A program made the position numbers and the translations under genes. From Multivorans sp965232105 (lineage in GTDB: Bacteria > Acidobacteriota > Thermoanaerobaculia > Multivoradales > Multivoraceae): a DNA stretch of 64,000 bases. Below, piece after piece: positions 52,486 through 61,044 of the stretch. The first letter of the stretch is position 1, and every line of letters begins with the position of its first letter. The DNA is taken from contig OZ246956.1 in the NCBI GenBank assembly GCA_965232105.1, forward strand, positions 310,001 through 374,000, read 5' to 3'. Below the pieces are notes generated by a model. That model did no database searches, was not told the origin of the DNA, and was given only the letters and a program-made list of their open reading frames with translations.

Positions 52486-53346
52486 CTACTCGTCGGACAC
52501 GAGTTCGCCTGCGCGCGCCGCCGCCTCGACGATCGCCTTGATCAGGGTCACGCGCAGCCCCCCTTCCTCGAGACGCAGGATGCCATCGACCGTGCATCCG
52601 GCCGGGGTCGTCACTTCGTCCTTGAGCAGCGCCGGATGGCGGTCCGTGTCGAGCACCATCTTGCCGGCGCCGAAACAGGTCTGGGCAGCCAGCTCGATCG
52701 CCATCTTGCGCGGCAGGCCGACCTTCACGCCCCCGTCCGCCAGGGCCTCGATCACGATGTACATGAACGCCGGTCCGGAGGCCGACAGCCCGGTGATCGC
52801 ATCCATGTGTTTCTCGTCCGCGACGACGGCGCGTCCCAGGGGCAGGAACAGGCGTTCCGATTCCGCCACGTGCTCGGCGGACGCATGGCGGCCCGCGCAG
52901 ATCGCGGTCATGCCGGCGCCCACCCGGCTCGGCGTGTTCGGCATCGCCCGCACGACCGGGATGGGCCCCGGCAGGCGATCCTCGATGTAGGACGTGGTCA
53001 CCGAGGCCAGAATCGAGACGACGAGTTGTTCCGGGCGCAGGGCGTCGCCGAGCTCCGCCAGGACCAGGTCGGCCGTCTGCGGCTTGACCCCCAGCATCAC
53101 GATGTCGGCGCCCTCGACCGCGGCTCGGTTGTCGATCGTGCCTTCGATACCGAAGTCCCGCGCCACCCGGGCGACTCGATCCGCGTGGGCCGCCGTCGCC
53201 ACGACCTTTCCGCGGTCGACGGCGCCGGCATCGAGCCAGCCGCCGATCAGGGTCTGGCCCATCTTTCCCGCGCCGATCACCGCGACGCGGGGGCCGTCAC
53301 CCGCCGCGCCCGCTGCTCCGTCCTTGCTGTTCGTCGTCACCTTCAC
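52486..53346 (-). CDS. proC: Pyrroline-5-carboxylate reductase ProC
   Basis: 286 residues, NAD(P)H-dependent last step of proline synthesis. Rossmann motif VAVIGAGKMGQTLIGGWLDAG near 25, central LVVSILASVTTSYIEDRLPG and RAMPNTPSRVGAGMTAIC near 120, and the C-terminal dimer domain with MDAITGLSASGPAFMYIVIEALADG and TTPAGCTVDGILRLEEGGLR. GTG start. The next gene upstream encodes proline dehydrogenase, which makes the same intermediate by the opposite reaction. Confidence 0.96.
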   Translation of the reverse strand: MKVTTNSKDGAAGAAGDGPRVAVIGAGKMGQTLIGGWLDAGAVDRGKVVATAAHADRVARVARDFGIEGTIDNRAAVEGADIVMLGVKPQTADLVLAELGDALRPEQLVVSILASVTTSYIEDRLPGPIPVVRAMPNTPSRVGAGMTAICAGRHASAEHVAESERLFLPLGRAVVADEKHMDAITGLSASGPAFMYIVIEALADGGVKVGLPRKMAIELAAQTCFGAGKMVLDTDRHPALLKDEVTTPAGCTVDGILRLEEGGLRVTLIKAIVEAAARAGELVSDE

Positions 53347-53401
53347 ATCTCCCCGGTTCGTCGGCCCGCGAGGTTATGCCCACCGGAGCCGCGAGCGGAA
53401 G

Positions 53402-54364
53402 CTACCAGTCACGCCCTCCCAGCACGCGGAGGAAGAACGCCCGCGCGACATGGCCGGCGATGCGCGGGTTCTCCCGCAGGCGGCGGGTCGAGTAGGCGTA
53501 CCACTGGCGACCGTACGGCACGTAGATCCTCATCCGGTGACCGGCGGCAGCCAGGGCGTCCCGACGATTCTCGGTGACCCCCAGCAGCATCTGGAACTCG
53601 TAGCGATCGCCGGCCAGACCCCGGCGCTCGATGATCGCCGCCGACTCCCGGAGCAGGTAGTCGTCGTGGGTGGCGATTCCCACGTAGGCGCCGCGGTCGA
53701 ACAGGGCCTCCAGGGAAGCCAGGAAGTTTCGGCGCACCTTCTGGTAGTCGGTGATCGCGACGCTGGGCGGCTCGACGTAGATGCCCTTGCACAACCGCAC
53801 GTTCGCGCCCTCGGGCAGCGCCGCGACGTCGGCGAGCGTCCGGTGCAGGTAGGCCTGGAGCACAACGCCCACCGCGTCGCCGCCGGCGCCGGCGCCGCTC
53901 GGACCGCCGGCGGCGCGCCGAGCCCGCGACTCGGCCAGGATCTCCCGGTACAGATCGAGCGTCGCCGTCGTGCAGGTGTGGTCTTCCATGTCGATGCGCA
54001 CGAAGTTGCCCCGCTCCGCCGCCCGCCCGACCACGAGCGCCAGGTGATCGCGGCAGAGCTCGCGCTCGATCTTCAGGCCCAGGAGCGTCAACTTGACGGA
54101 GACGTTGCAGTCCAGCCCGCGGTCGGCGAGCTGATCCACCAGGTCGACGTAGAGCCCGGTTCCGAGGGCGGCCAGCTCCCGGCTGTCGATCTCTTCCCCC
54201 AGCAGGGCCAGCGTCGCGGCCAGCCCCCGTTCGTTGAGGCTTGCGGTGCGGGTAAAGGCGTCGGCCGGTTCGTCGCCGGCCACGTAGGGCGCGGCCGCCC
54301 AGCGCACGAGCGGCGGCGGCATCAGCGGCAGCGACCAGCCGACGACGCGCGAGAACAACGTCAC
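53402..54364 (-). CDS. Proline dehydrogenase
   Basis: 320-residue FAD enzyme oxidising proline to pyrroline-5-carboxylate, in the stand-alone monofunctional form. The beta/alpha-barrel carries DCNVSVKLTLLGLKI, RIDMEDHTCTTATLDLYRE, LQAYLHRTLADV, LCKGIYVEPP, IATHDDYLLR and the C-terminal YVPYGRQWYAYSTRRLREN, the substrate-binding YxxRRL-type motif. GTG start. It lies between lipA (ten bases from its stop) and proC; no P5C dehydrogenase gene is visible in the window. Confidence 0.94.
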   Translation of the reverse strand: MTLFSRVVGWSLPLMPPPLVRWAAAPYVAGDEPADAFTRTASLNERGLAATLALLGEEIDSRELAALGTGLYVDLVDQLADRGLDCNVSVKLTLLGLKIERELCRDHLALVVGRAAERGNFVRIDMEDHTCTTATLDLYREILAESRARRAAGGPSGAGAGGDAVGVVLQAYLHRTLADVAALPEGANVRLCKGIYVEPPSVAITDYQKVRRNFLASLEALFDRGAYVGIATHDDYLLRESAAIIERRGLAGDRYEFQMLLGVTENRRDALAAAGHRMRIYVPYGRQWYAYSTRRLRENPRIAGHVARAFFLRVLGGRDW

Positions 54365-54374
54365 CGAACAGCGC

Positions 54375-55295
54375 TCACCGTGCGCCCACGTGCTCGTGGG
54401 CGTGGTAGCTGCTGCGCACCAGCGGACCCGATTCGCAGTGGCTGAAGCCCAGACCGAGCGCGAACTCGCGCAGGCGGGCGAACTCGTCCGGGTGAACGAA
54501 GCGGTACACGGGCAGGTGGTCCCGGGTCGGCTGCAGGTACTGGCCGACGGTCAGGATCTCGGTTCCCGCGGCGCGGATGTCCGTGATCGTCGATTCGAGC
54601 TCCGCGGTCGTCTCGCCCAGGCCGACCATCAGGCCCGTCTTCACCCGGCCGTCGTAGCGGCCGCTGTCCCGGTGCACGGCCGCGGCACGCAGCAGGTCGA
54701 CGCTGCGTTCGTAGCGGCTGCCGGGGCGTGCCTGACGGTAGAGCCGCGGCACGGTCTCCATGTTGTGGGAGAAGACCTCCGGCCGGGCCTCCAGAACGAT
54801 GTCGAGGGCGTCCGGGACGCCCCGGAAGTCCGGCGTCAGAACCTCGACCGCCGCGTCCGGCACCTGCGCCCGGATCGCCAGGATCGTGTCCGCGAAGTGG
54901 CCCGCACCGCCGTCCGGTAGGTCGTCGCGGTCGACAGAGGTGACGACCACGTGCCGCAACCCCATCGTCGCCGCGGCTTCGCCCACCCGCGCCGGCTCAT
55001 CCGCGTCGACTCCCGGGGCGGGCCGGCCGGTGTGGACGGCGCAGAAGCCGCAGCGGCGGGTGCACGTATCGCCGAGAATCATGAACGTGGCCGTACCGTG
55101 CTGGCCCCAGCACTCGTAGATGTTCGGGCACCGCGCCTCCTCGCACACGGTGTTCAGGTTCAGGCCGTCCACCAGGCGGCGCACGCGGTGATACGACTCC
55201 GGCGTCGACAGCCGGATCCGCAGCCAGTCCGGCCGCGGCAACCGGGCGGCGCCGGCCGCGGCCGGCGGAGCGCCGATGGAAACGAGTTCGTCCAT
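54375..55295 (-). CDS. lipA: Lipoyl synthase LipA
   Basis: 306-residue radical-SAM enzyme that inserts two sulfurs into octanoyl groups of lipoyl domains. The auxiliary cluster cysteines are 51, 56 and 62 (CEEARCPNIYEC) and the radical-SAM CxxxCxxC cysteines 78, 82 and 85 (CTRRCGFC). Later blocks include VEVLTPDFRG, FSHNMETVPRLYRQARPGSRY and SGPLVRSSYHA, the last holding the conserved C-terminal Ser. The ATG lies five bases after the lipB stop. Confidence 0.97.
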   Translation of the reverse strand: MDELVSIGAPPAAAGAARLPRPDWLRIRLSTPESYHRVRRLVDGLNLNTVCEEARCPNIYECWGQHGTATFMILGDTCTRRCGFCAVHTGRPAPGVDADEPARVGEAAATMGLRHVVVTSVDRDDLPDGGAGHFADTILAIRAQVPDAAVEVLTPDFRGVPDALDIVLEARPEVFSHNMETVPRLYRQARPGSRYERSVDLLRAAAVHRDSGRYDGRVKTGLMVGLGETTAELESTITDIRAAGTEILTVGQYLQPTRDHLPVYRFVHPDEFARLREFALGLGFSHCESGPLVRSSYHAHEHVGAR

Positions 55296-55300
55296 GCGGG

Positions 55301-56092
55301 TTACGACTCCGGCAGCCGCTCGCCAGCGGCCGCGGGACCTTCGGATCCTAACGCCCGTCTGCTGGCCGCCGCACCCAGGGACTCCGGCTCCACCGTAACC
55401 AGCCCACGCTCGAAGACCTCCGCGAAGACCTCGGCGCAGCGTGCGCCGACTTCGGCCAGGTCGTGGCGGCGACCGGTCAGGTCCTCGATCGAAGTCATCA
55501 CGCCGGCATCGAACCCACAGGAGAGGATGCCCGCGAAGTCGTCGAGCGCGGTCGAGACGTTCAGCGCGAAGCCGTGGGTGGTGACCCAGCGCCGGAGGTG
55601 GATGCCGATCGAGGCGATCTTCCGATGCCCGACCCAGACGCCGATCCGCTCCCGTTCCTCGCCGCCCACGGCACGAACGCCGAACGCCGCCAGTGTCCTG
55701 ACCAGCACGTCCTGCAGATCGCGGACGTAGGCGCGCACGTTGCAGCGGTCGGGCCGGAGGTCGACGACCGGGTAGCCCACGAGCTGGCCCGGGCCGTGGT
55801 ACGTCGCGCGCCCGCCCCGGTCGCACTCCGCGACGGCGATTCCGCGTTGCTCGAGCCACTCGGGCGCCGCGAGGACATCGCCACGGCCGCAGTTCCGGCC
55901 CACCGTATAGGTCGGCGGATGCTCGAGCAGCAGCAGGGTGTCCGCAGCATCGCGGTCGGTATCCAGAATGGACCGCCTGATCCTGTGCTGCAGCTCGACA
56001 CCGGCTTCGTAGCCGACCCGGCCCAGCCAGGCCGCCCGAATCGGCGTCGCCACGCGCCCGGCTGCGTTAGCCATCACCTCAGCCATGTCCAC
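55301..56092 (-). CDS. lipB: Lipoyl(octanoyl) transferase LipB
   Basis: 263 residues; transfers octanoate from ACP to lipoyl domains as LipA's partner. Motifs are HPPTYTVGRNCGRGD near 58, the substrate pocket GGRATYHGPGQLVGYPVVDL near 92, KIASIGIHLRRWVTTHGFALNV near 158 and the acyl-binding Cys in ILSCGFDAGVMTSIEDL. Start GTG at 56092 (ATGs at 56086 and 56074 are alternatives). The C-terminus is about 30 residues longer than E. coli's. It is followed at once by lipA. Confidence 0.96.
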   Translation of the reverse strand: MDMAEVMANAAGRVATPIRAAWLGRVGYEAGVELQHRIRRSILDTDRDAADTLLLLEHPPTYTVGRNCGRGDVLAAPEWLEQRGIAVAECDRGGRATYHGPGQLVGYPVVDLRPDRCNVRAYVRDLQDVLVRTLAAFGVRAVGGEERERIGVWVGHRKIASIGIHLRRWVTTHGFALNVSTALDDFAGILSCGFDAGVMTSIEDLTGRRHDLAEVGARCAEVFAEVFERGLVTVEPESLGAAASRRALGSEGPAAAGERLPES

Positions 56093-56096
56093 AAGA

Positions 56097-57782
56097 CTAC
56101 GCCTTGTACGCGGCCGCCTGCTCGGCGGTCAGGAAGCCGTTCCGGAGATCCTCGCCGATCATCTCGTCCAAGCGGTCTTCGGGCCTGCCCCAGCCGCCGC
56201 CGGTGGCCGTCACGCAGCGGACGATGTCGCCACGCCTGAGCGGAAGCCGCGCCGCCTTGCCGTAGATCTCCGGCGGATCGGCGCGACGGCCCTGCCTGAG
56301 GATCTCCACATAGTTGCGAGAGCCGTCGCGTCCGCCCGCAACCCCCCAGGGCGGAAACCTGAAGCGACCGAAACTGCCCGTGAAGGTCGCGCTGTCCGAC
56401 CGGATTCGGTAGGCGAGCACAACGCCCTTGCCCCCACGGTAGCGACCTTCCCCTCCAGGCTCGTTGTGAAACGCGTACTCCTCGACGCGTACTCCGTAGC
56501 GGGCCTCCGTGATCTCGACCGGAATGTTGTACGTCTCGCCGTCGGCCACAGAGAACTGGCCGTTCAGCCCGTCGCGGTTGTGCATCGCGCCCCAGCCCCC
56601 GACCAGGGGACAGACCAGGATGGTCGGCTCGCCGGTATCTGCATGATCGCCCGCGATGATGATGGCGCAAACCGAGAGCAGATGGCCGGCCGTCAGCCGG
56701 TGGGGAACGAGCTCGGCGAGGGCCTTCCAGATCAGGTCCTCCGCATACAGCATCGTCTCCCAGTAGGTCGAGACGGGCGCCGGACGCCGTGCAGTGAACA
56801 CCGTCTCGTCGGGGCAGACCACCTCGAGCGCCCGGAAGCAGCCGCCGTTGGCGGGTATTCGCGGGTTCGTGAGGGCCTTGAAGATCGTCCGAACCGCCGA
56901 GACCAGACCAGTCCGCGAGTTGTTGATCGGACCGAGCGCCTGAGGCGCGCTGCCGCTGAAGTCAACGAGAAACCTGTCCTCCGAGATCTCGATGCGGACG
57001 CGCACCTTGAGCGGCTCGTCGCTCAGACCGTCGTCGTCAATCCAGTCCTCGGCCTCGAAGACTCCCTGAGGCAGCTTCCCGAGTTCGGCGGCGATCATCG
57101 CCTCGCCGTGGTCGAGCAACCCCGCCATCGCCGCGAGCACGGCGTCCCGCCCGTAGCGTTCGAGCAGGCCGTGAAGACGCGCTTCGCCGACGGAGCAGGC
57201 CGCGGTCGCCGCATGCAAGTCGCCCATCGAGTCCCGCGGAAGCCTGATGTTGGCGCGGAGGATATCGAGCACCGCTTCCTGCTTCTCGCCCCCGTCGACC
57301 AGCTTCACCGTCGGGAGCTGGAGGCCCTCCTGGAAGATCTCGGTGGCATCCGTCGTGAAGCTCCCCGGAGACATGCCGCCTACGTCCACCCAGTGAGCCT
57401 TGTTGACCGTGAAGGCGATCAGTTCGCCTTCCCAGAACACCGGCTTGGCGAACGCGATGTCGGAGAGATGGGTGCCGCCGCCTTCGTACGGGTCGTTGCT
57501 GATGAAGATGTCTCCCGAACGAATGTCGTCCCGCTCGCCGAACTTGGCGAGGATGTCCCGCACGAGGGAATCGATCATTCCCAGGAAGACGGTGGTTCCG
57601 TTCCCCTGAGCGATCAGATCGCCCCTGCTGTCCGTCACGCCCACCGAGTAGTCGAGCGCCTCGTAGATGATCGGGCTCATGCTCGTGCGGGCAAGAGCGT
57701 CGAACATCTCGTCGCCGACCGCGACGAGGGCGTTCCTGATGATCTCCTGTTCGTAGCGATCGAGTTTCCGTTCGTTGGTCAT
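56097..57782 (-). CDS. hyuB: Hydantoinase B / oxoprolinase family subunit
   Basis: 561 residues of the HyuB family, the second subunit of ATP-dependent hydantoinases, oxoprolinases and acetone carboxylases. Visible blocks: YEALDYSVGVTDSRGDLIAQGNG near 50, DPYEGGGTHLSDIAFAKPVFW near 100, SGSAPQALGPINNSRTGLVSAVR near 275 and a Gly-rich region GGEGRYRGGKGVVLAYRI. The ATG overlaps the hyuA stop (ATGA). The two subunits would cleave a five-membered cyclic amide such as a hydantoin or 5-oxoproline; which substrate cannot be decided. Confidence 0.93.
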   Translation of the reverse strand: MTNERKLDRYEQEIIRNALVAVGDEMFDALARTSMSPIIYEALDYSVGVTDSRGDLIAQGNGTTVFLGMIDSLVRDILAKFGERDDIRSGDIFISNDPYEGGGTHLSDIAFAKPVFWEGELIAFTVNKAHWVDVGGMSPGSFTTDATEIFQEGLQLPTVKLVDGGEKQEAVLDILRANIRLPRDSMGDLHAATAACSVGEARLHGLLERYGRDAVLAAMAGLLDHGEAMIAAELGKLPQGVFEAEDWIDDDGLSDEPLKVRVRIEISEDRFLVDFSGSAPQALGPINNSRTGLVSAVRTIFKALTNPRIPANGGCFRALEVVCPDETVFTARRPAPVSTYWETMLYAEDLIWKALAELVPHRLTAGHLLSVCAIIIAGDHADTGEPTILVCPLVGGWGAMHNRDGLNGQFSVADGETYNIPVEITEARYGVRVEEYAFHNEPGGEGRYRGGKGVVLAYRIRSDSATFTGSFGRFRFPPWGVAGGRDGSRNYVEILRQGRRADPPEIYGKAARLPLRRGDIVRCVTATGGGWGRPEDRLDEMIGEDLRNGFLTAEQAAAYKA

Positions 57783-59824
57783 GTCGCGTACATCTCGATG
57801 TGGAGGTTGCCGAAGTCGTCCATCTCCGCGTGTCGGCCCGGGGGCACCAGGACCGCGGCCGTCCCGTCCTCCACGATCGCCGGACCCTCGACCCTCATGC
57901 CGGGCCCGAACCTGGACAGGTCGAAGGTCAACGTGTCCAGCTCGCCCGCCTGGTCGAAGTCGACGATTCGGGCGCCCGTGAGAGCCGTGTCCGGGTCGGT
58001 TTCTCCCCGCGGCAATCGGGGAAGCTCCGACCTTGCGACCCTGGCGGTGACCACGATGTGGAAGTTGACCAACTCCACCGGGTTCGCAAGGCGATAGGTG
58101 AACTCCTGCTCATGCGCCGCATGAAAGCGGTCGATCACCTCTCGCAGTGCTGTTTCGTCCACGGCGCCCGCAGGGAATGCCACCTTCACCGTGTGCTCCT
58201 GCCCCTTGTAGCGCAGATCGGCGAAGCGCGAAGCCTCGCTGCCCTCAGCCGGCATGCCTTCCCTCAGACACTGCCGCAACGCCTCCGCCTCCATCGTGGC
58301 GAAGGTCGCGGCGACCGAACGAACCGGCGACCTGCTCAAGTCCTCCAACCGGGTTCTGAGGAAATCGCGGCGCAGGTCCGACATCAGCATGCCCCAGGCG
58401 GAGAACACGGACGACTGGGCCGGAACGATCACCTTCGGGATCATGAGCTCCTCGGCGAGCGCGGCGGCGTGAATGCCGCCACCACCGCCAAAGGCCACCA
58501 GCGAGAAGTCTCTCGTGTCGTGGCCGCGGTTCAGCGACACGAGCTTGAGCGCGTTCACCATGTTGGCGTTGGCGATCCTGACTACGCCCCGGGCAACGTC
58601 CGTCAAGCAGCCTCCGAGCTGACTCCTCAGACCGGCAAACGCCCGTTCGACCGCCTCCATGTCCGGCGCCCCGGCGCCGCCCAGGAACAGATCGGGGTTG
58701 ATCCTGCCCAGGAGCAGGTTGGCGTCCGTCGTCGTCGGCTCGGCGCCACCCAGACCATACGCCGCCGGTCCGGGAAGAGCGCCGGCACTGACCGGCCCGA
58801 CATGCAGGCTTCCGCCCTCGTCGATCCAGGCGATCGATCCCCCGCCGTTGCCGATCTCGACCAGATCGACCACCGGGATCCGGATCGGATAGCCGGGGTT
58901 CGTCCGGTCCCATTCGATCCGGTAGTCGGACGAGATCCTGACCCTGCCGTCACCGATGAGAGCCGTCTTCGCCGTCGTGCCGCCGATATCCAGCGCGATG
59001 ATGTTCCTTTCGCCGATCCGGCGACCGAGTTCCGCGGCGCCGAGCACACCGCTGGCGGGTCCCGACTCGACCATGGAAATGGGGTTGTTCAGCGTGGCCT
59101 GGAGGGTGGCAACGCCGCCGTTCGACTGCATGACCAGGAGCTCGCTGCCGACTTCTCGCGCCCCAAGCTCGGTCGAGAGCGAAGCCAGATAGGACTTTGC
59201 GAGCGGATGGACGTAGGCAGACAGCACGGCCGTGCTCGTGCGTTCGTACTCCCGCCATTCGCGACACACACCATGGGAACCGATCACCGAGAGGTCGGGG
59301 CGCCGTTCTCTGAGGAACGACTCGACCTTCACCTCATGCGCCGGATTGACATAGGCGTGGAGAAAACAGATCGCCACCGCATCTACGTCGGCCCGATCGA
59401 TCTCCTCAAGGAGCTCCTCGAGGGATTCCTCCTCCAGCGGAAGGACCACATCGCCGCGGTAGTCGATACGTTCCCTGACCTCGAAGCGGCGCGACCGGGG
59501 AACGAAGGGCCTGGGCTTCCTGAACGCGAAGTTGAACAGGTCGGGGCGATTGCCGCGCGCAATCTCAAGGACATCCCGGAAGCCCGCGGTGGTCACGAGG
59601 GCCGTTGACGCGCCCCGGCGCGAGAGCAACGCGTTGATCACCACGGTGGTTCCGTGGGCGAAGAACTCGACCTCCCGTCCCTGCAGGCCGGCGCCATCCA
59701 ACGCGTCCAGCAGGCCGCGTTCGAAGCTCGGCGGCGTCGTGCCGGCCTTCGAGACGTGAACGCCGTCTTCGTCGACGTAGACCAGATCGGTGAACGTTCC
59801 GCCAACGTCGGTCGCAACTCTCAT
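57779..59824 (-). CDS. hyuA: Hydantoinase A / oxoprolinase family subunit
   Basis: 681 residues, ASKHA-fold ATP-binding subunit. N-terminal VATDVGGTFTDLVYVDEDG near 3, FAHGTTVVINALLSRRGA near 55, GSHGVCREWREYERTSTAV near 160, second phosphate loop NIIALDIGGTTAKTALIGDG near 275, and GNGGGSIAWIDEGGSLHVGP near 315. It activates the cyclic amide with ATP before HyuB completes hydrolysis. It is divergent from the XRE-cupin regulator, only 39 bases away, so that protein is the obvious candidate for its control. Confidence 0.94.
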   Translation of the reverse strand: MRVATDVGGTFTDLVYVDEDGVHVSKAGTTPPSFERGLLDALDGAGLQGREVEFFAHGTTVVINALLSRRGASTALVTTAGFRDVLEIARGNRPDLFNFAFRKPRPFVPRSRRFEVRERIDYRGDVVLPLEEESLEELLEEIDRADVDAVAICFLHAYVNPAHEVKVESFLRERRPDLSVIGSHGVCREWREYERTSTAVLSAYVHPLAKSYLASLSTELGAREVGSELLVMQSNGGVATLQATLNNPISMVESGPASGVLGAAELGRRIGERNIIALDIGGTTAKTALIGDGRVRISSDYRIEWDRTNPGYPIRIPVVDLVEIGNGGGSIAWIDEGGSLHVGPVSAGALPGPAAYGLGGAEPTTTDANLLLGRINPDLFLGGAGAPDMEAVERAFAGLRSQLGGCLTDVARGVVRIANANMVNALKLVSLNRGHDTRDFSLVAFGGGGGIHAAALAEELMIPKVIVPAQSSVFSAWGMLMSDLRRDFLRTRLEDLSRSPVRSVAATFATMEAEALRQCLREGMPAEGSEASRFADLRYKGQEHTVKVAFPAGAVDETALREVIDRFHAAHEQEFTYRLANPVELVNFHIVVTARVARSELPRLPRGETDPDTALTGARIVDFDQAGELDTLTFDLSRFGPGMRVEGPAIVEDGTAAVLVPPGRHAEMDDFGNLHIEMYAT

Positions 59825-59863
59825 TCTCGATCCCCCGCTAGGCTAGATTCCGGAGACCACGCC

Positions 59864-60448
59864 ATGTTCCGGAGAGGCCAGACGACCACGCCCCAAAGGC
59901 TGCTACAGGCCGGCGACATGATCCGCGCCCGCCGGGTCCAGTTGGGGCTGACGCTGCAGCAGTTGGGCGAAAAGGCCGGGCTCTCGCCGGCGTTCATTTC
60001 CCTCGTCGAGCGCAACAAGGCTAGCCCCTCCCTCGTTTCGCTGGTCAACCTAGCCAAGGCGCTCGACGTGAAGGCCTCGACCTTCATGGAGATCCCGGCC
60101 GGCGAGGCGCATGTGCGCCGTCGAGACGATCCGCAACGGATCGAGGTCGACTCACCTGTGGAGTACCACCAGCTCAGCGCACTCATGAGGTTCCAGCAGA
60201 TGGATGCGATCTTCATGAAGATCCCTCCCGGGCATGTCTTCCCGGACGACCAACGCGAGGGAGAGGACTTCCTGTACGTCATCAAGGGCGAGCTCTACTG
60301 CGAGCTGGGCGACGAGAAAGTCACTCTGACCGAAGGCGATTCGATGCACTTCAACGCCCGGACGATTCACAACGCCAGCAACCTCTCCGACTCCGAGGTG
60401 GAGCTTCTCTACGTCGGCACTCCCAGCGTATTCGGCCATAGCGATTAG
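59864..60448 (+). CDS. XRE-family regulator with C-terminal cupin
   Basis: 194 residues. HTH_3 domain at about 15-70 (IRARRVQLGLTLQQLGEKAGLSPAFISLVERNKASPSL), then a cupin_2 domain at about 115-190 (MKIPPGHVFPDDQREGEDFLYVIKGELYCELG, DSMHFNARTIHNASN). This layout is that of PuuR-type repressors, in which the cupin senses a small ligand. The ATG at 59864 is chosen over upstream codons that would read into hyuA on the other strand. It is divergent from hyuAB by 39 bases. Confidence 0.9.
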   Translation: MFRRGQTTTPQRLLQAGDMIRARRVQLGLTLQQLGEKAGLSPAFISLVERNKASPSLVSLVNLAKALDVKASTFMEIPAGEAHVRRRDDPQRIEVDSPVEYHQLSALMRFQQMDAIFMKIPPGHVFPDDQREGEDFLYVIKGELYCELGDEKVTLTEGDSMHFNARTIHNASNLSDSEVELLYVGTPSVFGHSD

Positions 60449-61020
60449 CACTGGCGCATTCGCGCGCGGATGATTCCGATCCGGCGAGCCAGGTACTCGG
60501 TGGACTCGACTCGCTCGAGGATCGATTCGAAGGTGGAAAAGCCGGCCACGACGCTTCCGAAGGCAGCGAACCCCAGGCCGTCCGGGTGACGCCGTCCGCC
60601 GAAGTCCAGTTCGGGCTCGTCCCGCAGGCAGACGAAGAAACTGCCATATGGCTGCCCCGGACCGTACCTGGAGGCTGAAACCGACCATCTCTTGTGTCGC
60701 AAGCCGGTCAGGCGGGTCGACTCGTGGTTGATGATCGGCCGCACCGGAACGTCCTCTGGAGAGAGCCCCCCCTGAACCACTTCGATAGGCCGCGACGCCG
60801 GGGGTTTCTGGTTCTCCAACGTGGCGATCCGGTAGATCGAGGACCCGTCGAGACCCCCGGCCTGAATCAGTCCGATGAAGTAGGCGGACGTCGTCGGCGC
60901 CCTCGCGGTCTCGAACTCGACGCGAAAGTCGCCGAGTTCGGTGCTCACGACGCAGTGCGCGCGCGTGAGTCCCCGCCCTCGGATCGTCGGTCCGTCCTCC
61001 ATCGTCCGATCCCGGTTCAC
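60445..61020 (-). CDS. Cyclophilin-type peptidyl-prolyl isomerase
   Basis: 191 residues, GTG start (ATG at 61002 possible), no signal peptide. Cyclophilin elements: HCVVSTELGDFRVEFETARAPTTSAYFIGLI near 22-52, SSIYRIATLEN, EVVQGGLSPED, then GQPYGSFFVCLRDEPELDFGGRRHPDGLGFAAFGSVVAG, whose SFF/LDF/AFG positions match the substrate groove. Several usual residues of the FHR-x-GFM-x-QGGD motif differ, so activity may be reduced. It follows the TonB-receptor stop by 24 bases and overlaps the XRE-cupin stop convergently by four. Confidence 0.85.
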   Translation of the reverse strand: MNRDRTMEDGPTIRGRGLTRAHCVVSTELGDFRVEFETARAPTTSAYFIGLIQAGGLDGSSIYRIATLENQKPPASRPIEVVQGGLSPEDVPVRPIINHESTRLTGLRHKRWSVSASRYGPGQPYGSFFVCLRDEPELDFGGRRHPDGLGFAAFGSVVAGFSTFESILERVESTEYLARRIGIIRARMRQC

Positions 61021-61044
61021 CGTCAGTTCGAGCGCAACTGCCCA

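Noticed and set aside
50484..52541. Long plus-strand open frame over recN and tsaC
   Set aside because: It is an antisense shadow of two confidently identified genes, with no signal or motif of its own.
56085..58097. Long plus-strand open frame over hyuB
   Set aside because: It is antisense to a clear family member and crosses the hyuA-hyuB junction without any recognisable fold.
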